Assembly: GCA_003255065.1 (NCBI GenBank)
Contig: QAOA01003736.1
Coordinates: 1,701,211-1,765,210, forward strand
Origin: Cercis canadensis
Taxonomy: Eukaryota > Streptophyta > Magnoliopsida > Fabales > Fabaceae
Length of the DNA: 64,000 nt
Reading direction: 5' to 3'
The stretch's first letter is position 1, and each line of letters opens with the position of its first letter. The position numbers and the translations under genes were made by a program. The notes beneath the pieces are model-generated. The model was given only the letters and a program-made list of their open reading frames with translations. It had not been told where the DNA came from and made no database searches. Positions 34,440-48,000 of this stretch are shown in pieces.

Positions 34440-34990
34440 AATCCAACCAAGTTAACTGCTTTGTTTTTAACGAAGTTGTAGGCAGCGCACAATGTGATGG
34501 AATCAATACCTGTATTATTGATTTCTAGCATTTGCCTTGGAGTACTAGTAGGTCCTATGCTGTTTGTTAAAGAAGCAATTATATGAATTATGAACATCTT
34601 TCGTTGTCTGTGTTACAAGAAAAGCTCAAAGGCAATCCAATTAAATCAATGCAATGAGCGCATGCCCAAGCCAATTATTGCACAATGTTTCCTATATCTA
34701 GTCAAATCCATCTAGTTAAAGTTGCCACATAATTCATCAATTCATTTTTGGTATCGTTTGTTGTGGAGAATGGCATTTTTTCATATCTCATCACGTGTTT
34801 TTACTTTTTAGAGCTCCCGCACAATTCAATCTAATTGAAAAACAAGAAAACGGCATCGTTTTCTAGGGCAAAACGGCATCGTTTCTTTTTCAAAGAAAAT
34901 GTGTTAACTTGTTTTATTACAAGAGTAGAAGCGAAGTGCAATTTGGTTCCTAGTTGAGTCGAGTTGAGTTGGCGTGTATTGGAGGTGGAT
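34440..34990. promoter_or_regulatory. Short intergenic region with paired ACGGCATCGT motifs
   Basis: This 550-base space between the ERD7-like and Rit1-like genes holds the 3' end of one and the promoter of the other. The motif AAAACGGCATCGTTT occurs twice, at 34847-34861 and 34870-34884, about 145 and 122 bases before the Rit1-like ATG. It resembles the AAACGACGTCGTTT palindrome found at 13294. Position suggests a core-promoter element. Confidence 0.5.
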
Positions 34991-37900
34991 ATGGAGGAAG
35001 ATAGAAAGCTAAGCATATACAGAGCAGCGAGAAGCATCAAACGAAGAGAAAAAAGTGTCTACAACGCACTGAGATCAATATACGCGGATTCCATTTTTGT
35101 GGGTGAGATCTCTCAGTTATGGCCAGAGCTTCCTCTTGTTGCCAACCTTCGTTGTGGCCTCTGGTACTCCCCCAAATTCCACTCCACTTGTTATTTCAAA
35201 TCCACCGATGGCCACACCAACAATTGCTCCTTCAACACTTCTCGCCTCAATCTCCACGTTGCTCACCTCGCCGGTATAATATAATAATGCCTTTCTCCCC
35301 TCTGTTTCCCTCCTGTTTTCGAGTTTGAATGAGATGTTCAACATTATATTGACCTTCAGTTTGATTATTTGAGCTAACAACTGCTACTGTATGTTTACTT
35401 GTTGACAAATTTTGGAAAGGTCTAACTTTTCCTCAATGTGACAAGTTTGTCTGTCAGTTAATCAATTCCTTTTACTGCTAATTCTACGGGTCTTTATATT
35501 TTTTCAATTTTAATTCCTTTTCGTTTTTCGGTTTTCTGACCTTGATTGTATTGTTGTTTTGTCACTTCCATTTAATACTTTTTTCTTTTGGCCTTGTGAA
35601 TTTTTATAATAATTGGGTAGGACAGAAGGGAGGGTGTATAATAGTCGATTCCACGCGAAGAGGAAAGCGGTTTCCAGATAGCATGTCCAAAACAATACCC
35701 ATTTGGACGTGTGTTTTGAATCGGGCCATTACCAATTACAGGAAGAAATTTCATGATAGAGATACGCCACCAAAGGGGGTAAGTACTAAGTGGTAGTAAT
35801 AGTAGCACTATGGGAAGTTAAGTATGAATGCTAGTGATCTGAAAACCAGCTCACAAATAATGCTTCAAGCAAGTCTTGGACGGAGGGGAATGAATATGCA
35901 ATTACAATATTTGCTTTCATCCCCACTTGCTTTAATTAATACATGTTATTGCTTTTGAGTAATCTAGTAGGCAATGGCAATGACTTCATTCATCATTCTA
36001 TGTTGGTTAAGCAATTCATGATTTTGGTTATTTACCTTGTTTGCTTCTTATATATGGCTTTCTGTGTATTATAGCTTTGCACATTATCATGCTTACGATT
36101 TCATGTTGTTGTGTTGCCTTTTTAAAAAGGATTCAAATGCTTCTGATCTACATACAGAGATTACAAGAGAGTTGTCTTTTGATTGGGATTGCTCCTTGCA
36201 TCTTCCCTTGTGGGTTTCTAGAACAGAGAAAGCTGCCATTGAGGAACGCTTAGAAGAATGGACTGAACGGTTAGTTGCAAGTGGAGCTGATATAGCTTCT
36301 CTTGCAGCATGCTTGAGGAAACCCTTACGTCCTCTGTGGATTTCCCAGAAAACTGTCATATGGTTAAATGAAGTACCTGATCATGATTCCTGGAATTTCA
36401 CTCCTATCATACTTGTGTCTGCATCTTCCTCTATTGGCATAGGTCAAAATAGGACTACCTCTGAGTTTAGCTGGAATTACATACCAGGTGCTGGAGATGA
36501 TGAAGAAAGCTGGGCAAGGGGTTTATCTCCCAATCTCTTCTGGGTTCATATCTATGATCTTATAAACTCAGGTCCTGATGTGTGTAATCAAAAGGTGGCA
36601 GATATAGTTGAAAAGAATAGAGTATATCGTGCTTATAGAGGAGAAATTGCTCCACAGATCACAGTCAAGCCGCCCAGGCCATCTTGTCTTTCACATGAAG
36701 AACCATCAGTATCTTCTGATATTTCAAACATGAAAATTGATTTGAAGTTTTCTGATAAAGATTCTGCAATATCCTGGCTGGGCTCAACTAATCTTGCAGT
36801 TGGTGCATCTCAAATTGGTATGCAGGGTTAGTTGATGTGTTTCTATCATCCTTCAGTGCTTTTTCTTGATTTTTGAAAGGAAGAAATATTGGTTTGTCCT
36901 ACATCCTCTCTAGATTACTGATGATTTCCAAAACAATTATTCATGAGTGATACTATTTTGCACACTTTTCTTATCACTTTTTTTTTTTTTTTTGGAAAGG
37001 ACAAGATCTTTGAATTCAAAAGACATTGATTTTCATATTTATATATTGTTTTAAGATCAATTAGTGCAGGTTAGGGAATAATCTAAAGTATAGTACAGCT
37101 GTATTTTTGTTCTGTTAGTTTGTATTCATCTTCTGTTTCACCAATACTGAGCAGTAATTCTTTCTCCACTGCTTCTTTTGCTGAGTTTTCAGTGGTTCAT
37201 TTTTTGGTACAGCTCTAGATGTGCCTGATGTTGATTGCATATTGAATTGTGATAGTGAGACCATATCTGTCTGTCATCCTGGTGGTGAAGCATATTTGCA
37301 TCTTCCCATGGTGGTGAGTATGAAGTGGAGGGACTACATGATTCCTATGATTCCTGTATTGCGCTCTTTTGCTCATCTTAGTTTTTGATGGCCAGACTTC
37401 AAAGTTCGATCGATTTTCCTTACTAAACAATCTTCCATCTGCGGTGAACTTCGCAAAGTTGAACCTTGGCAAAGGAAAAAGACTTCTGGTTTGTTGTTAT
37501 AATGGTAAATACTCTTTAAGTTCTTTCTTCTGATTGGGTTAATTATTTATCTAGACCAGGGTTTATGCCAAAACAGATCATCAACCCATTTGTTGTGTTT
37601 AGCAATTGAAAACAAGCTTAGTCATCCTTGGTAGCATTGCATCTAACAATACTTGTTATGTATTAGGTGAATGTTCTGGGTAACTGAGTACTCTTTTCAA
37701 CTTTTTATTGTTGTATATTAAATATTTCTTTCTATCTTAAGGTTTATGTTTTTGAATCTCTGAGGCGAACTTGCTTTTAAAGCATTCTGATAGATCCATG
37801 GAAAAGTTATTATCTATATGTGTCTTACAAGATCAATATGTCCTGGCTAAAATATTATTTTCTCATTGCTTTTCAGGTGAAGATATCAGTATATGCGTTT

Positions 37901-39106
37901 GCTTAGCTATCTTGATGTCATTATTTGATGAGGAAGGTAGATATCTGTACATTGCATTAGTTACAAAAGTTTAATACTTCAAGCTCGTTTGTCATAGATT
38001 CAACAAATTATAGAATTTATCTTGTGCATTTTCCATAATTATGTGTAAGATCTTTGTGGTTCATCAGTAAATCTAAACGTAAGATGTTCTAAGGGTGTGA
38101 AACACATGAGCTTCATGCTTACGACAAGTATAATGTTTGTTTGTTTGTATCACAACAACAATTTTGTTGGGATGGTATGCATTGTTACGTTGCTTAGGCA
38201 TTTATGTAAGTATACTGCTGCTGAATATGTAATCTGCCAGAAGGTAGCTGCAGTATATATTCCTTGAGAATCCTGAATTCATTAATCAAGAATGGTGCTC
38301 CCTCGGATAGCAGCTCCTTTTAGGTGTCCATCATTGTGCTACCTTGTCATTAGGCTTGAAAAGGCATTGACCAACCTGGTTGTGGAATTGGATTAATTAA
38401 CTACAAGAGATAAGGACCTAAGCTCAGTGTAGTCTTCTCTATCACCAGCAGGCCCTGAACAATTTTATGAAAGGACCTAGACTTAGGTGTACCCCAGGAA
38501 AAGAATTTCTTCTTTTGGTGCCGGAGGTTTTATACCCATAGTAGGCCCAAATACTATCAGGTAAAGATGCTGGCCCAGTTTCATGATGATGAGGACCTAA
38601 AGTAATAAGATTTCATGATAATGGTTTTCATTCTTGGGGCCAGGATAGACAAAGCATTCTATTGTTTTGTTTTTTTTATAAAAAAAAATAATCAAGAATA
38701 TGTCCCTGTCTGCGTATTTTATTTTCCTCTGTGGTGGAGTTATAGAATCAGAACCCACTTATGTTTTGGTAATTCATCCAATATAGGTACTTATTCATTT
38801 TTTTAAGAGATTATTTTTACCGTAATGCTGTATTAATATCATTGTTACTTCTATTACTAGTCATCCTTGCTTTCTAAACTTTTAGGTACCTTCGATGATG
38901 GCAACTACTTCAGTAAGACACGCATCACAAAATGGGAGATGCGGCGACGGCTTGTATATATCTGTAAGTTTGCAAAAAATGGTCGGCCATCCAGGGGAAA
39001 TTTGAGGCAAGTGTTTAATTTTCTTATTGGTGGGAAATGCGTGCATAGCAACAATGTCTCATCACAGGAACAAGATGACTACTGCAAGAACTTCAGTAAC
39101 GTATGA
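34991..39106 (+). CDS. RIT1: Rit1-like initiator tRNA A64-2'-O-ribosylphosphate transferase
   Basis: Rit1 adds a phosphoribosyl group to the ribose of A64 in initiator tRNA-Met, keeping it out of elongation. Seven exons: 34991-35273, 35621-35778, 36130-36817, 37213-37313, 37396-37504, 37877-37936, 38886-39106, totalling 1620 bases, 539 residues and a stop. The large N-terminal catalytic domain is recognisable by the conserved plant sequence NLRCGLWYSPKFHSTCYFKS, TDGHTNNCSFNTSRLNLH, GCIIVDSTRRGKRFPDSMSK and IPIWTCVLNRAI. The C-terminal dual-specificity-phosphatase-like domain carries a P-loop-like CCYNGEDIS at 443-451. The start at 34991 is the first in-frame ATG; a TTG upstream is not used. 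All introns are GT-AG and phases agree. No defects seen. Confidence 0.92.
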
Positions 39107-39395
39107 TTATCATTGGCGCCATTCCTGTTGTTGTTGTTGTTGTTTTTTTTTTTTATCTTTAATTGGAGGGGGAATGGAATCCTAACATAGTTGTAGATAT
39201 TTGTTACATGTCTAAGTTTATGCAAACAATATTTATACCTCGGACTAATCTGTTAAAGTACCTTAGAAGTTTATGTTGCCTTGTTAAAGATATCAAGATT
39301 TGATTAGAACAATTGATGGTAGGTTGTACACGAGTGAAATTGAGTTGAATTTATTATTAGTTTTGGATATGTTCATTTAGTGGTTTTTTCCATTT

Positions 39396-39494
39396 GTGGA
39401 GACATGGAATTCCTTCATAACGCAACAGATGCCAGTGGCTGCTTTATGCGCAAGTTGAAGGAAAAGTGGAGACATGGAATTCCTTCATAACGCA
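39396..39494. repeat. 29-base perfect direct repeat with 70-base period
   Basis: The segment starting GTGGAGACATGGAATTCC at 39396 recurs at 39466, and both continue to AACGCA. The second copy is followed by GAAGGAAAAGTGG, which also precedes it. This suggests a recent local duplication or slippage event about 290 bases after the Rit1-like stop. Confidence 0.8.
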
Positions 39495-41244
39495 GAAGGA
39501 AAAGTGGACGCGTCAACAAGGGATTAAGGTCTAAAAGATAGAAAAGAAAAAGGAACAACGGCATGCTTAAAAATGACTTTGGAATAAAAAGAGGAAAGAT
39601 AAAGCATTCAGCAAATGAATAATAAGAAGCAGCCAAGGTTTGAACTTTGAAGGGTGCATGCTGGTGTGGCCACGTGGAATATTCTCATAATTCTTCTTGT
39701 CTGTCCCTAATTGGAAAGCTGATGTTTAAGAAGCAGGGCTACATTGATAAATGCAATTTGCTCTGCCCTTGGCGGTGCCATGCTCTTTCTGCTTTACACC
39801 CTTTGATTATAAAATTAGCACATTCATATTCTCTGTGAGATTAAAAACTCATCTTGAGAAGTAAATGGACAAAGTGTGTGTCAAAACCCATTTACTTTTT
39901 CTCTAGTATAATGATGTGGTTACAGTTTACCACATAACGTTTCATAAACCATGTAGTCGAATTTGAATTAAACTAAATTCAGATTTTGCTATTATTACTC
40001 TCCTCTTTATGATATAATGAAGAGGTCCACATCACCTATGTTTTGTCTTTATGTAAAATCATATGGCCTCAAGTGAGTGAGCCATCTTAATCATACTCTT
40101 CTTTTTGAATTATCATGAAGAGGCAAATAGTTAGAGAGCTCAAAAAAGGCAAAAAACTAGAGGTGAAGAATGGAAGTGGGTAACAAAGTAGGACCTATCT
40201 CAATCAAAATCCCACTTCCCAAGTTTAAACTATAAATGAGTCCATATCATAGCTCCGCTGCAAGCACCAAAGATTCTTGATCTGATGTTGTGGACGGTAC
40301 CATTACTCTTAACGTCACTAATCAAACTCCTAACTTTATCTTTTTGAAAAATAATATAACACTTTTTTTTTTTTAAGAAAATATCAAAAGTCGTTACCAC
40401 CTAAGCTAAGGCAAATATGAAGATAATATCATTCTAGAACATGAGAAATTACCTCACTACAAAGCAATATGTTGTGGCCAATCAAAGACACCAACACTCG
40501 ATTGTCATAAATTACGTGCCTTTTAGAACATGAGAAATTATTAAATTGTGTTTGCACCTACTAATGACCTTTCATTTCAACTAACCCATTGATCCATTTA
40601 GAATCTTAATACAAATTTGTAGCCACTCTATTTGATTATCTTAAATATTCTCACTTCCTAAGCATTGCCTAAAACCAAGTTCAATAATTTGACCTCTATC
40701 TGTTCCTAAGTAATGCCTATTTGAAAATTATTAGATATATTATGCATTTAAACATGTTTATAATCTTGTGTAGTTGTGTAAGAGTAGAACTGGTATATAA
40801 TAGCATTTATCTTTCACCCATTGATAAAATACCAAACTCCTTTATGAAATGGGATATGCAATGGAATTAATTAGGCATATAATTAATTGTCAAGGCAGCG
40901 TGTGATTCACGTGGCTTAAGGGGGAATATTAGTGCTAAAATAAACACTTACAAACGTTTTTTTTTTTTATATATATATATAATGATCAACTTTTCATAAT
41001 GAAGGCATCCATGAATGTGGAAGGATATTATAGCTTGGGGAAACAAACTGAAAGCTCCAAATTCTTAATTTTTAAATAGACCACTATATGAAAAGTTGCA
41101 CCACCTTTGATATGCATAGGCTAATTGCCAACCTGACCTAACCTAAGATAAGAAAGGAGGCCATTAAAACATGCTACAAAATTAAAAGTAGAGTTATGTT
41201 TAAGCCGAAATTACCGGATTCTGCTCTTTCTGAGGGTTTTGATG

Positions 41245-41271
<27 letters not shown>
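41245..41271. repeat. (AT)n microsatellite
   Basis: An uninterrupted AT dinucleotide run of about 13 units lies in non-coding DNA. Confidence 0.9.
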
Positions 41272-41276
<5 letters not shown>

Positions 41277-44200
41277 GGGCTAACCCTAACCTAGAGCATG
41301 CTGAAACCATTTAGGGTAGCAGATTAATTAAACACACCTATCTGCACGTGCAAAAAATACCAATTAGCCAATTTAATAGAGAAGGAGAGAGGCCCAAAAA
41401 GTATTGAGAACTGTGATTAGTTCACTTAATGATGATTAGTCAAAGTAAAGACAATCATCACTAGTCTTCCCTTTTCGTCGTTCGCTGATCCCTAAAAAGC
41501 TATTTTCTTTCTGCCTAAAAAAGAAAGTGCTGTTCTCTGAATGGTTAATCTCATAATATAATTTAGATACCGTACCTAATATTAAAGATTAATTAGCCCA
41601 AAGCTACAAAGATGTTACTTCTTTATCTTTTTGTTATTGCTTTTGAATTCTCAATTTAATGTAATTATAATTAAAAAAAAAAAAAGTTCATTCAACCCGA
41701 AGTTACAAATGCATGCTTTAGAAATTAGAATGGAAAAATATAATTAAGATGGCCTAGTCAAATTTGAACAGGAGATGATGGCCTTGATTTCTTCTTGAGG
41801 TCTATTGTTCTAAATTGAATTTTAGGGGCAGAATCCAAGTAAAAACTTCAAAATTCCTTCAAATCTGAAATATAAATAGACTTTAATGGTACATGTACAC
41901 TTAAAGAACATACTATATAAATTAACCAGGGATGGAGTTCTACCAAACACAATGTGAAAACAAACTAAATTTCCTTCTTTCTTTTTCTCAACAAGATATG
42001 TCTCGCCTGCTTCATTTTCTATTCATTTGGCATATTAGGAATTTAGGGTGCCTAACTAGTAACTACACATCCATGTTTGCCTCCACTATTAGGCCAAACC
42101 ATTCAAATTGGGGAAGGTTGCTTATAATTGTACTTGGGTTAGAGTTTGCTAATCTGTGAATTTACATTTACTTTGATTAATTTTCTATTCTTTGTTTTTC
42201 CTATGTAAGAGATCAAACGGCCTATAGCTGAATGATATTGAAATTATCTTCATGATTTTATGGACTTTGTGTTCGAATAAAAAGTGATAGCCAAAATCAC
42301 TTAAAAAAAGGCAAGAGATTAAGGAAAAACATAAAAAGGAGAAGCTTAAGAATAATTTAAATTGGCCAAACAGTTGTCAGACAAAATTTGATCATAATTA
42401 GTGCGATGCTCAAACAAGAATAAAGTAGAAGACTAATATGAGCTTGATTGATTATTCATGCATTGTAACGCAACAAAAGAAGAATAAAGTAGAAAATCAT
42501 ACTTAAAGCTAATATTCATCAGAAGACGAAAGAAAAAAATCAAAAGAATTAAAATTAAGCATCAATGAGATTTGACGAAATGGGAAATGGGATACAGCTT
42601 TAATTAAAAACTAATCAAATATTTCAATTGAACATTTAGTCCAAAATATGCCTTAAATATGGGAAATACTGATTAATGAAAAGCAAGCATGGAGCATATA
42701 AAGATATTATAGATATCTAGTGTTAAACGTGTTGACCAGCTGTGTTAAGGTTTTGCTAAATCACGTATCTCATAGAGATTACATCAAATCCCCCGAAATA
42801 TGATTCGTTTGTACGGAATATTTGATTATCCAATCAGGTTCGATAAACAAATAGATCAAATAATTAAGGCCAATTATCAGTTCTCTCTTCTGTCTTCTCT
42901 TGTATGGTGCCACAATTTAGGATTCTCTTAGTGTTCAGTCATCTCTAGGTGCAAAACTGTGCGATTTGTAGCAAAATCTCCACTAATTTATCAATTGGTG
43001 GGTTTTGATTTGTAGCAAAATCTCCACTACATGTTGTTTGTTCGGTCTCCAAATATAACATGCTTTATTGGGTGGTCTCAGACATCTCATCTTCTCAGAA
43101 ATTAATGCCAATGGCTTAAATATAGAACTATGCTGTCCATGTGCTACTAAGTTTATGCCTAGTTACTAGAGTTTTATAATTTGTGGTTTCTGATTTGCCT
43201 TCGCTGTGAACAAGTTTCTTGCCATCTATTCATCAGATGACTTTCTTTGGCTTTTCATGTTTCTTTTGTGTTCTTGTTTCTCAATCTGTCAAGGGGAAAA
43301 AAAAAACAGAGAGAACTCCACAAAAACAAGTCCCATGCAAGGCATTTGATAGCAATCCAAGAAATTGTTCTACTTCCACTTTCTCTCTCTCTCTTTTTTT
43401 TTTTTCGTTTGAGAAAAATTAAGCCAAAATGATTTAATATACAGAGATTTAATTATTGCGGAATTATGTATCTAATTTTTTTTGGTAACAAAGAGAAAAA
43501 AAAAACTATACTCTAGAAAAATATATCAGCCAACAAAATAAGAGAAAGATCGTTCGTCATGCAATATTACATATATATTGACAAGTTTGGTGAGGTTTTA
43601 TACACCATGTAGGTAAGAGGGTTTATTCCCAATTTAAAATGGATGAAAAGGAAAAGGGCAAAAGAAAAAAGATGATGGTTTAAAAATTAAGTGGGGAAAT
43701 AATATCTGGGAGAGAGAGAGAGAGGATCGAAAACATACAGCTATAAAATAAAATAAAATAAAACAAAACGGGCTATATACTATTATGAAACTTGATCTGT
43801 GCATGCAACTTTGTTATTAATTAGGAAAAGGGAAATATGCTGAGTGAAGATTTTTCCCTCCCCACGTCAGAGAAGCACAAATGCTCTTTTCTAGCATACA
43901 ATGAAAACATTGATGGGCATATTTTATGTCATCTTCAAGAGCTGCCACAGTTCTTTTTTACAATCTTACATTATCTATTTAAGAGGGCACTTTTTTTTCA
44001 ATTCGCACATGTAATTACTGTTGATTATAACTACTAATCCAACTTTAGTACTTTGACATTCCCCCCTCTTATGAGAGTGAGTGAGAGAAGAACTACTATA
44101 ACAGGTTGAGCATTTAACCACTAAGAATATACAAGAGGTTGAGTACTTAGGAAATGAAAAATATTAATACTGTTATTAATACTTGCAAAATACAATGTAG

Positions 44201-45010
44201 CTACCATTTTGAATGAAAATCAATGCATATTCCTCCTTTCTATTTTCAAATTCCTATTAATAATTAATTTAGTTAAATACTAGCAGGGTTTTGAAAGGAG
44301 TTCTTTTAATTACTTGCGCGCTATAAATGCCACATATAGATATTTTTACAAATTAATATCTAGATCCAAATTAACATAACCTAATTAAAATTTTAATATG
44401 ACAACTCAAGTGGTAAATACAATTGCATAACTAAGATTATTATTTTACAAGAGCTAAGCCAAGAGAAAATGGATCCACAGCCAATATTTTATCCACTTTC
44501 TAATCCATAGCCCACTAGTGTAATATTTAATGATGAGGGGAACAATGAAACTTGGAGTGATAAATAAAAAGGTGGGAATAAACAGAGAATGGGCAAAGCA
44601 ACCTCACATGAGAACTAAAACTAATAAAATAAAATAAAGGGGAGTAAGTAATATAATGGCAAATTGGACTTTGGTCATAGTCATCCTGCTTCAAAACTCG
44701 ACAAACTGATTATATCAGATCCCATGGGATTAAAGGAAGCAGCCAATGAACCATCATAACACAAAAACATATCCTTTAACAACCCCATAATCACATAAAA
44801 GTTATGACAATATGTTGCTTCACAGAATATGCCACTCACTCTTCACAGATGCATGCCCGCAGATATAATATACATATATAGCTAGGCTGAGGGAAACCAA
44901 GTACTTAATGCCCAAAAACTTCCTTTCATCATTCACCTCTCTCTTCTTGCTTCCACATTGGCAACCTGAGCAGATCTTCACACCTCATACTAAAAATTCA
45001 AAGAAGCAAA

Positions 45011-48000
45011 ATGGGTTCCCCAGAAAAGAAGGGAGAAATGCGAAGAAAAGAGGGAGCTTCTATAACCATAATTTTCAGATATGCTGATGGGATTGATCTT
45101 GTTCTCATGTTAATGGGTGCTTTGGGGGCCATAGGAGATGGCATGTCCACAAACGTTTTGCTGGTCTTTGCTAGCCGTATCATGAACAGCTTGGGTTACG
45201 GTAATACTAACACCCAATTACAAAACAGTGAGAATTTCATGGCTGAGGTTGGAAAGGTTGGTTGATGTTGACTCTATCATTATTCTTGGTTCTCTTTTTC
45301 CATACATTCTTCTTCTAACACATTGTTTTTCTTCTTTTTTATTTTTTTGGCTTATTGTTGACAGTGCAGTTTATATTTTGTATACTTGGGATTAGCAGCC
45401 ATGGTGCTGGCCTTCATGGGTAATTTTACAATGCTTCTTTATTTGCTTTATTTTTGAGGAAACTGGACAAAGGTGTCAAACGTTTAAGATACCATTTAGC
45501 TTGCTTCTAACTTCAGTACTTGTCATTTTTCAAAAGTGCACTTAGAAAGCCTCAGTTTGACCTGTTTGATGAACCAGGACATGTGGTCTTTTTGTGTGAA
45601 ACCCTAGAAGCCCAAGTGCATAATAAGAAAATAGAAAGAGTACTAACAAGCAACAGAAGTCATCTTTACCTGGGATTCACTAAATTTTCACAAGATTTTT
45701 ATTTTGAACCATAAAAAATACCATCTGAACTTAAGAATGCAAGATCTTGAGACTGAATCAGTAAATGATGCTTGCAGAAGGCTATTGCTGGAGCAAAACG
45801 AGCGAGAGGCAGGTGATGAGAATTCGTTACAAGTATTTGGAATCTGTCCTCAGACAAGAAGTGAGTTTTTTTGATTCCCAAGAAGCGACTACTTCTCAGA
45901 TCATTAATAGCATATCAAAGGACACTTCTCTCATCCAAGAAGTTTTAAGTGAAAAGGTGAATTTTAATTTTCTAGTTCATCTTTGTAAATTTATGCACTT
46001 AATATCTAGATGCTCTTAAGAATACAAGTTTGACATCTTCTATACATATTATCTGTTCTATTTCTCTCTTCTTTTGGCTTTTTGTAAGCTTATCCCTTTT
46101 CTTCCCCTTGTTTGGTTTTCAGGTGCCCCTATTTTTGATGCATTCGTCATCATTTATCTCAGGGATTATATTCTCCGCGCTCTTCTCATGGAGACTAGCT
46201 TTAGTAGCATTCCCAACACTTCTTTTTCTCATCATTCCTGGAATGCTTTATGGCAAGTACCTTATTATTCTGTCAAAGAAGTCATATAAAGAGTACGGCA
46301 AAGCAAACACCATTGTAGAGCAGGCTCTAAGCTCTATTAAAACTGTGTATTCGTTCACGGCTGAGAGAAGAATCATGGAAAGATATTCAATCATTCTAGA
46401 TAGAACTTCAAAGTTAGGAATCAAGCAAGGCATAGCCAAGGGTTTGGCTGTAGGAAGTACAGGGCTCTCTTTCGCAATATGGGCTTTTCTTGCTTGGTAT
46501 GGAAGTCATTTGGTTATGTACAAAGGTGAAAGCGGAGGAAGGATCTATGCAGCTGGCATTGCCTTCATAATGAGTGGACTGTAAGTATAGCTAGGTTCTT
46601 GTATCCAATTTCTTTTGCTTTTCCTTATTTATGCTAGCTTCAGTACTTTTCCCAGTACATATGTTTAAGTCAAGCATATATTTTAGCACATGATAAATTA
46701 CTACTAGACTTAATCATGAGCTAGTAAATTTATTGGATATATATCTGAAAGTCTAATTAGTTTAATTAATCTCTATCTTCCACTTGTTGGAATAGATGAG
46801 AATTAAATTGCTTTACATTGAAGTGAGCTATATGTAACTCTAAAGAAGCTCCCACTGACCCAGATATTTTAGTTGGTCATATCATCTTTGAGATCCCAGC
46901 CATCATGCTTTTCATAGTCTCCAGTGCCAAAAGGCATTGTTAAATCAAAGGAATTCAAGCTGAAGTGTCTGCCATCTAACTTTAAACTTTCGTTGAGATA
47001 ATGCTCTTTTTTTTCCGTACAAAAGTATTCTTTGAAAGCTTTCCGGCCCTTGGAAAGCATGGACAGTTGAAAACAAAAGCTTACAGTACAAGGAGTATAA
47101 TTGAGAGTTAACATCTTTTCACTTAATGAAGAATCAACCATCGAAGTTTCTATCTCCAATAATTAATAGAATTACATAGTGCTTTGTAATCAATGTAAAG
47201 ATTTTCCAAAGTTGATTGCATTCAATTGTTTTCATCATCACAATAATTACTGCTTGAACTTTTATGTTGACTGTGCTGCAAATTAATCTCTTAAATTTGT
47301 TGTAAAGGAAGAAAGTTATCAATTAATCTATGAAGTGTTTCTTTTGGATTTCTTATTGCATATTTCATCATTTACTTCACATGACACAAATAGCTTGAAA
47401 TGAGAAAAGGAGGGCTTAAACATAGTTAGGCAATATCAATGAAAGAAATTTAGTGTGAGAGGAATTATTGAAACCTTTTCAATCAAGGGTATCTACATAA
47501 CAAGTTGTCTTCTTGTAAAACACTTCTACAATAATAAGTCTCTATTTACAATAACCTAGAGTGACTCTTATTGGCAAATCATAATGTTGGGCGGTGATGT
47601 TAATGTCATGTTTACAATTTAAATTAGGATCTAGTGAGTGAAGTTGGGAAGTTGAGGAATAAGCAAAGTTTCAATTAAGAAAATCTTGTTGAATTTCATT
47701 GGTTTTACAATTTGAAGCCACTACATAAAAAATCCTTTTGTTATTTGTGTACATATATAAACAATTTTCATGAGGGTATTTTTAAGATGGCTAATAGAGA
47801 AATGTAATGCAGGTCCCTCGGAGTGGCACTTCCTGACCTGAAGTACTTCACAGAAGCATCTGTTGCTGCTACACGAATATTTGATATGATTGACCGGATA
47901 CCATCAATTGATGGTGAAGACACGAAAGGACTTGTGTTAGAGAGAATTAGTGGGCAAATAGAATTTGAGCATGTGAAATTCACATACCCTTCTCGTCCAG

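Larger units (their letters stand above)
39107..45010. other. Long intergenic region, no gene recognised
   Basis: This 5.9 kb AT-rich stretch lies before the ABC transporter. Small frames (39647-39838, 41932-42159, 43219-43422, 43837-44037, all plus) lack domains or splice context. It holds a 29-base direct repeat (39396-39494), an (AT)n tract (41245-41271) and a 22-base direct repeat GATTTGTAGCAAAATCTCCA at 42963 and 43009. The last few hundred bases should contain the transporter promoter; no clear TATA box was chosen. Confidence 0.55.

Noticed and set aside
40260..40305. A miR172-like segment (AGATTCTTGATCTGATGTTG)
   Set aside because: It matches the remembered miR172 only in part and no complementary arm forming a hairpin was found nearby.
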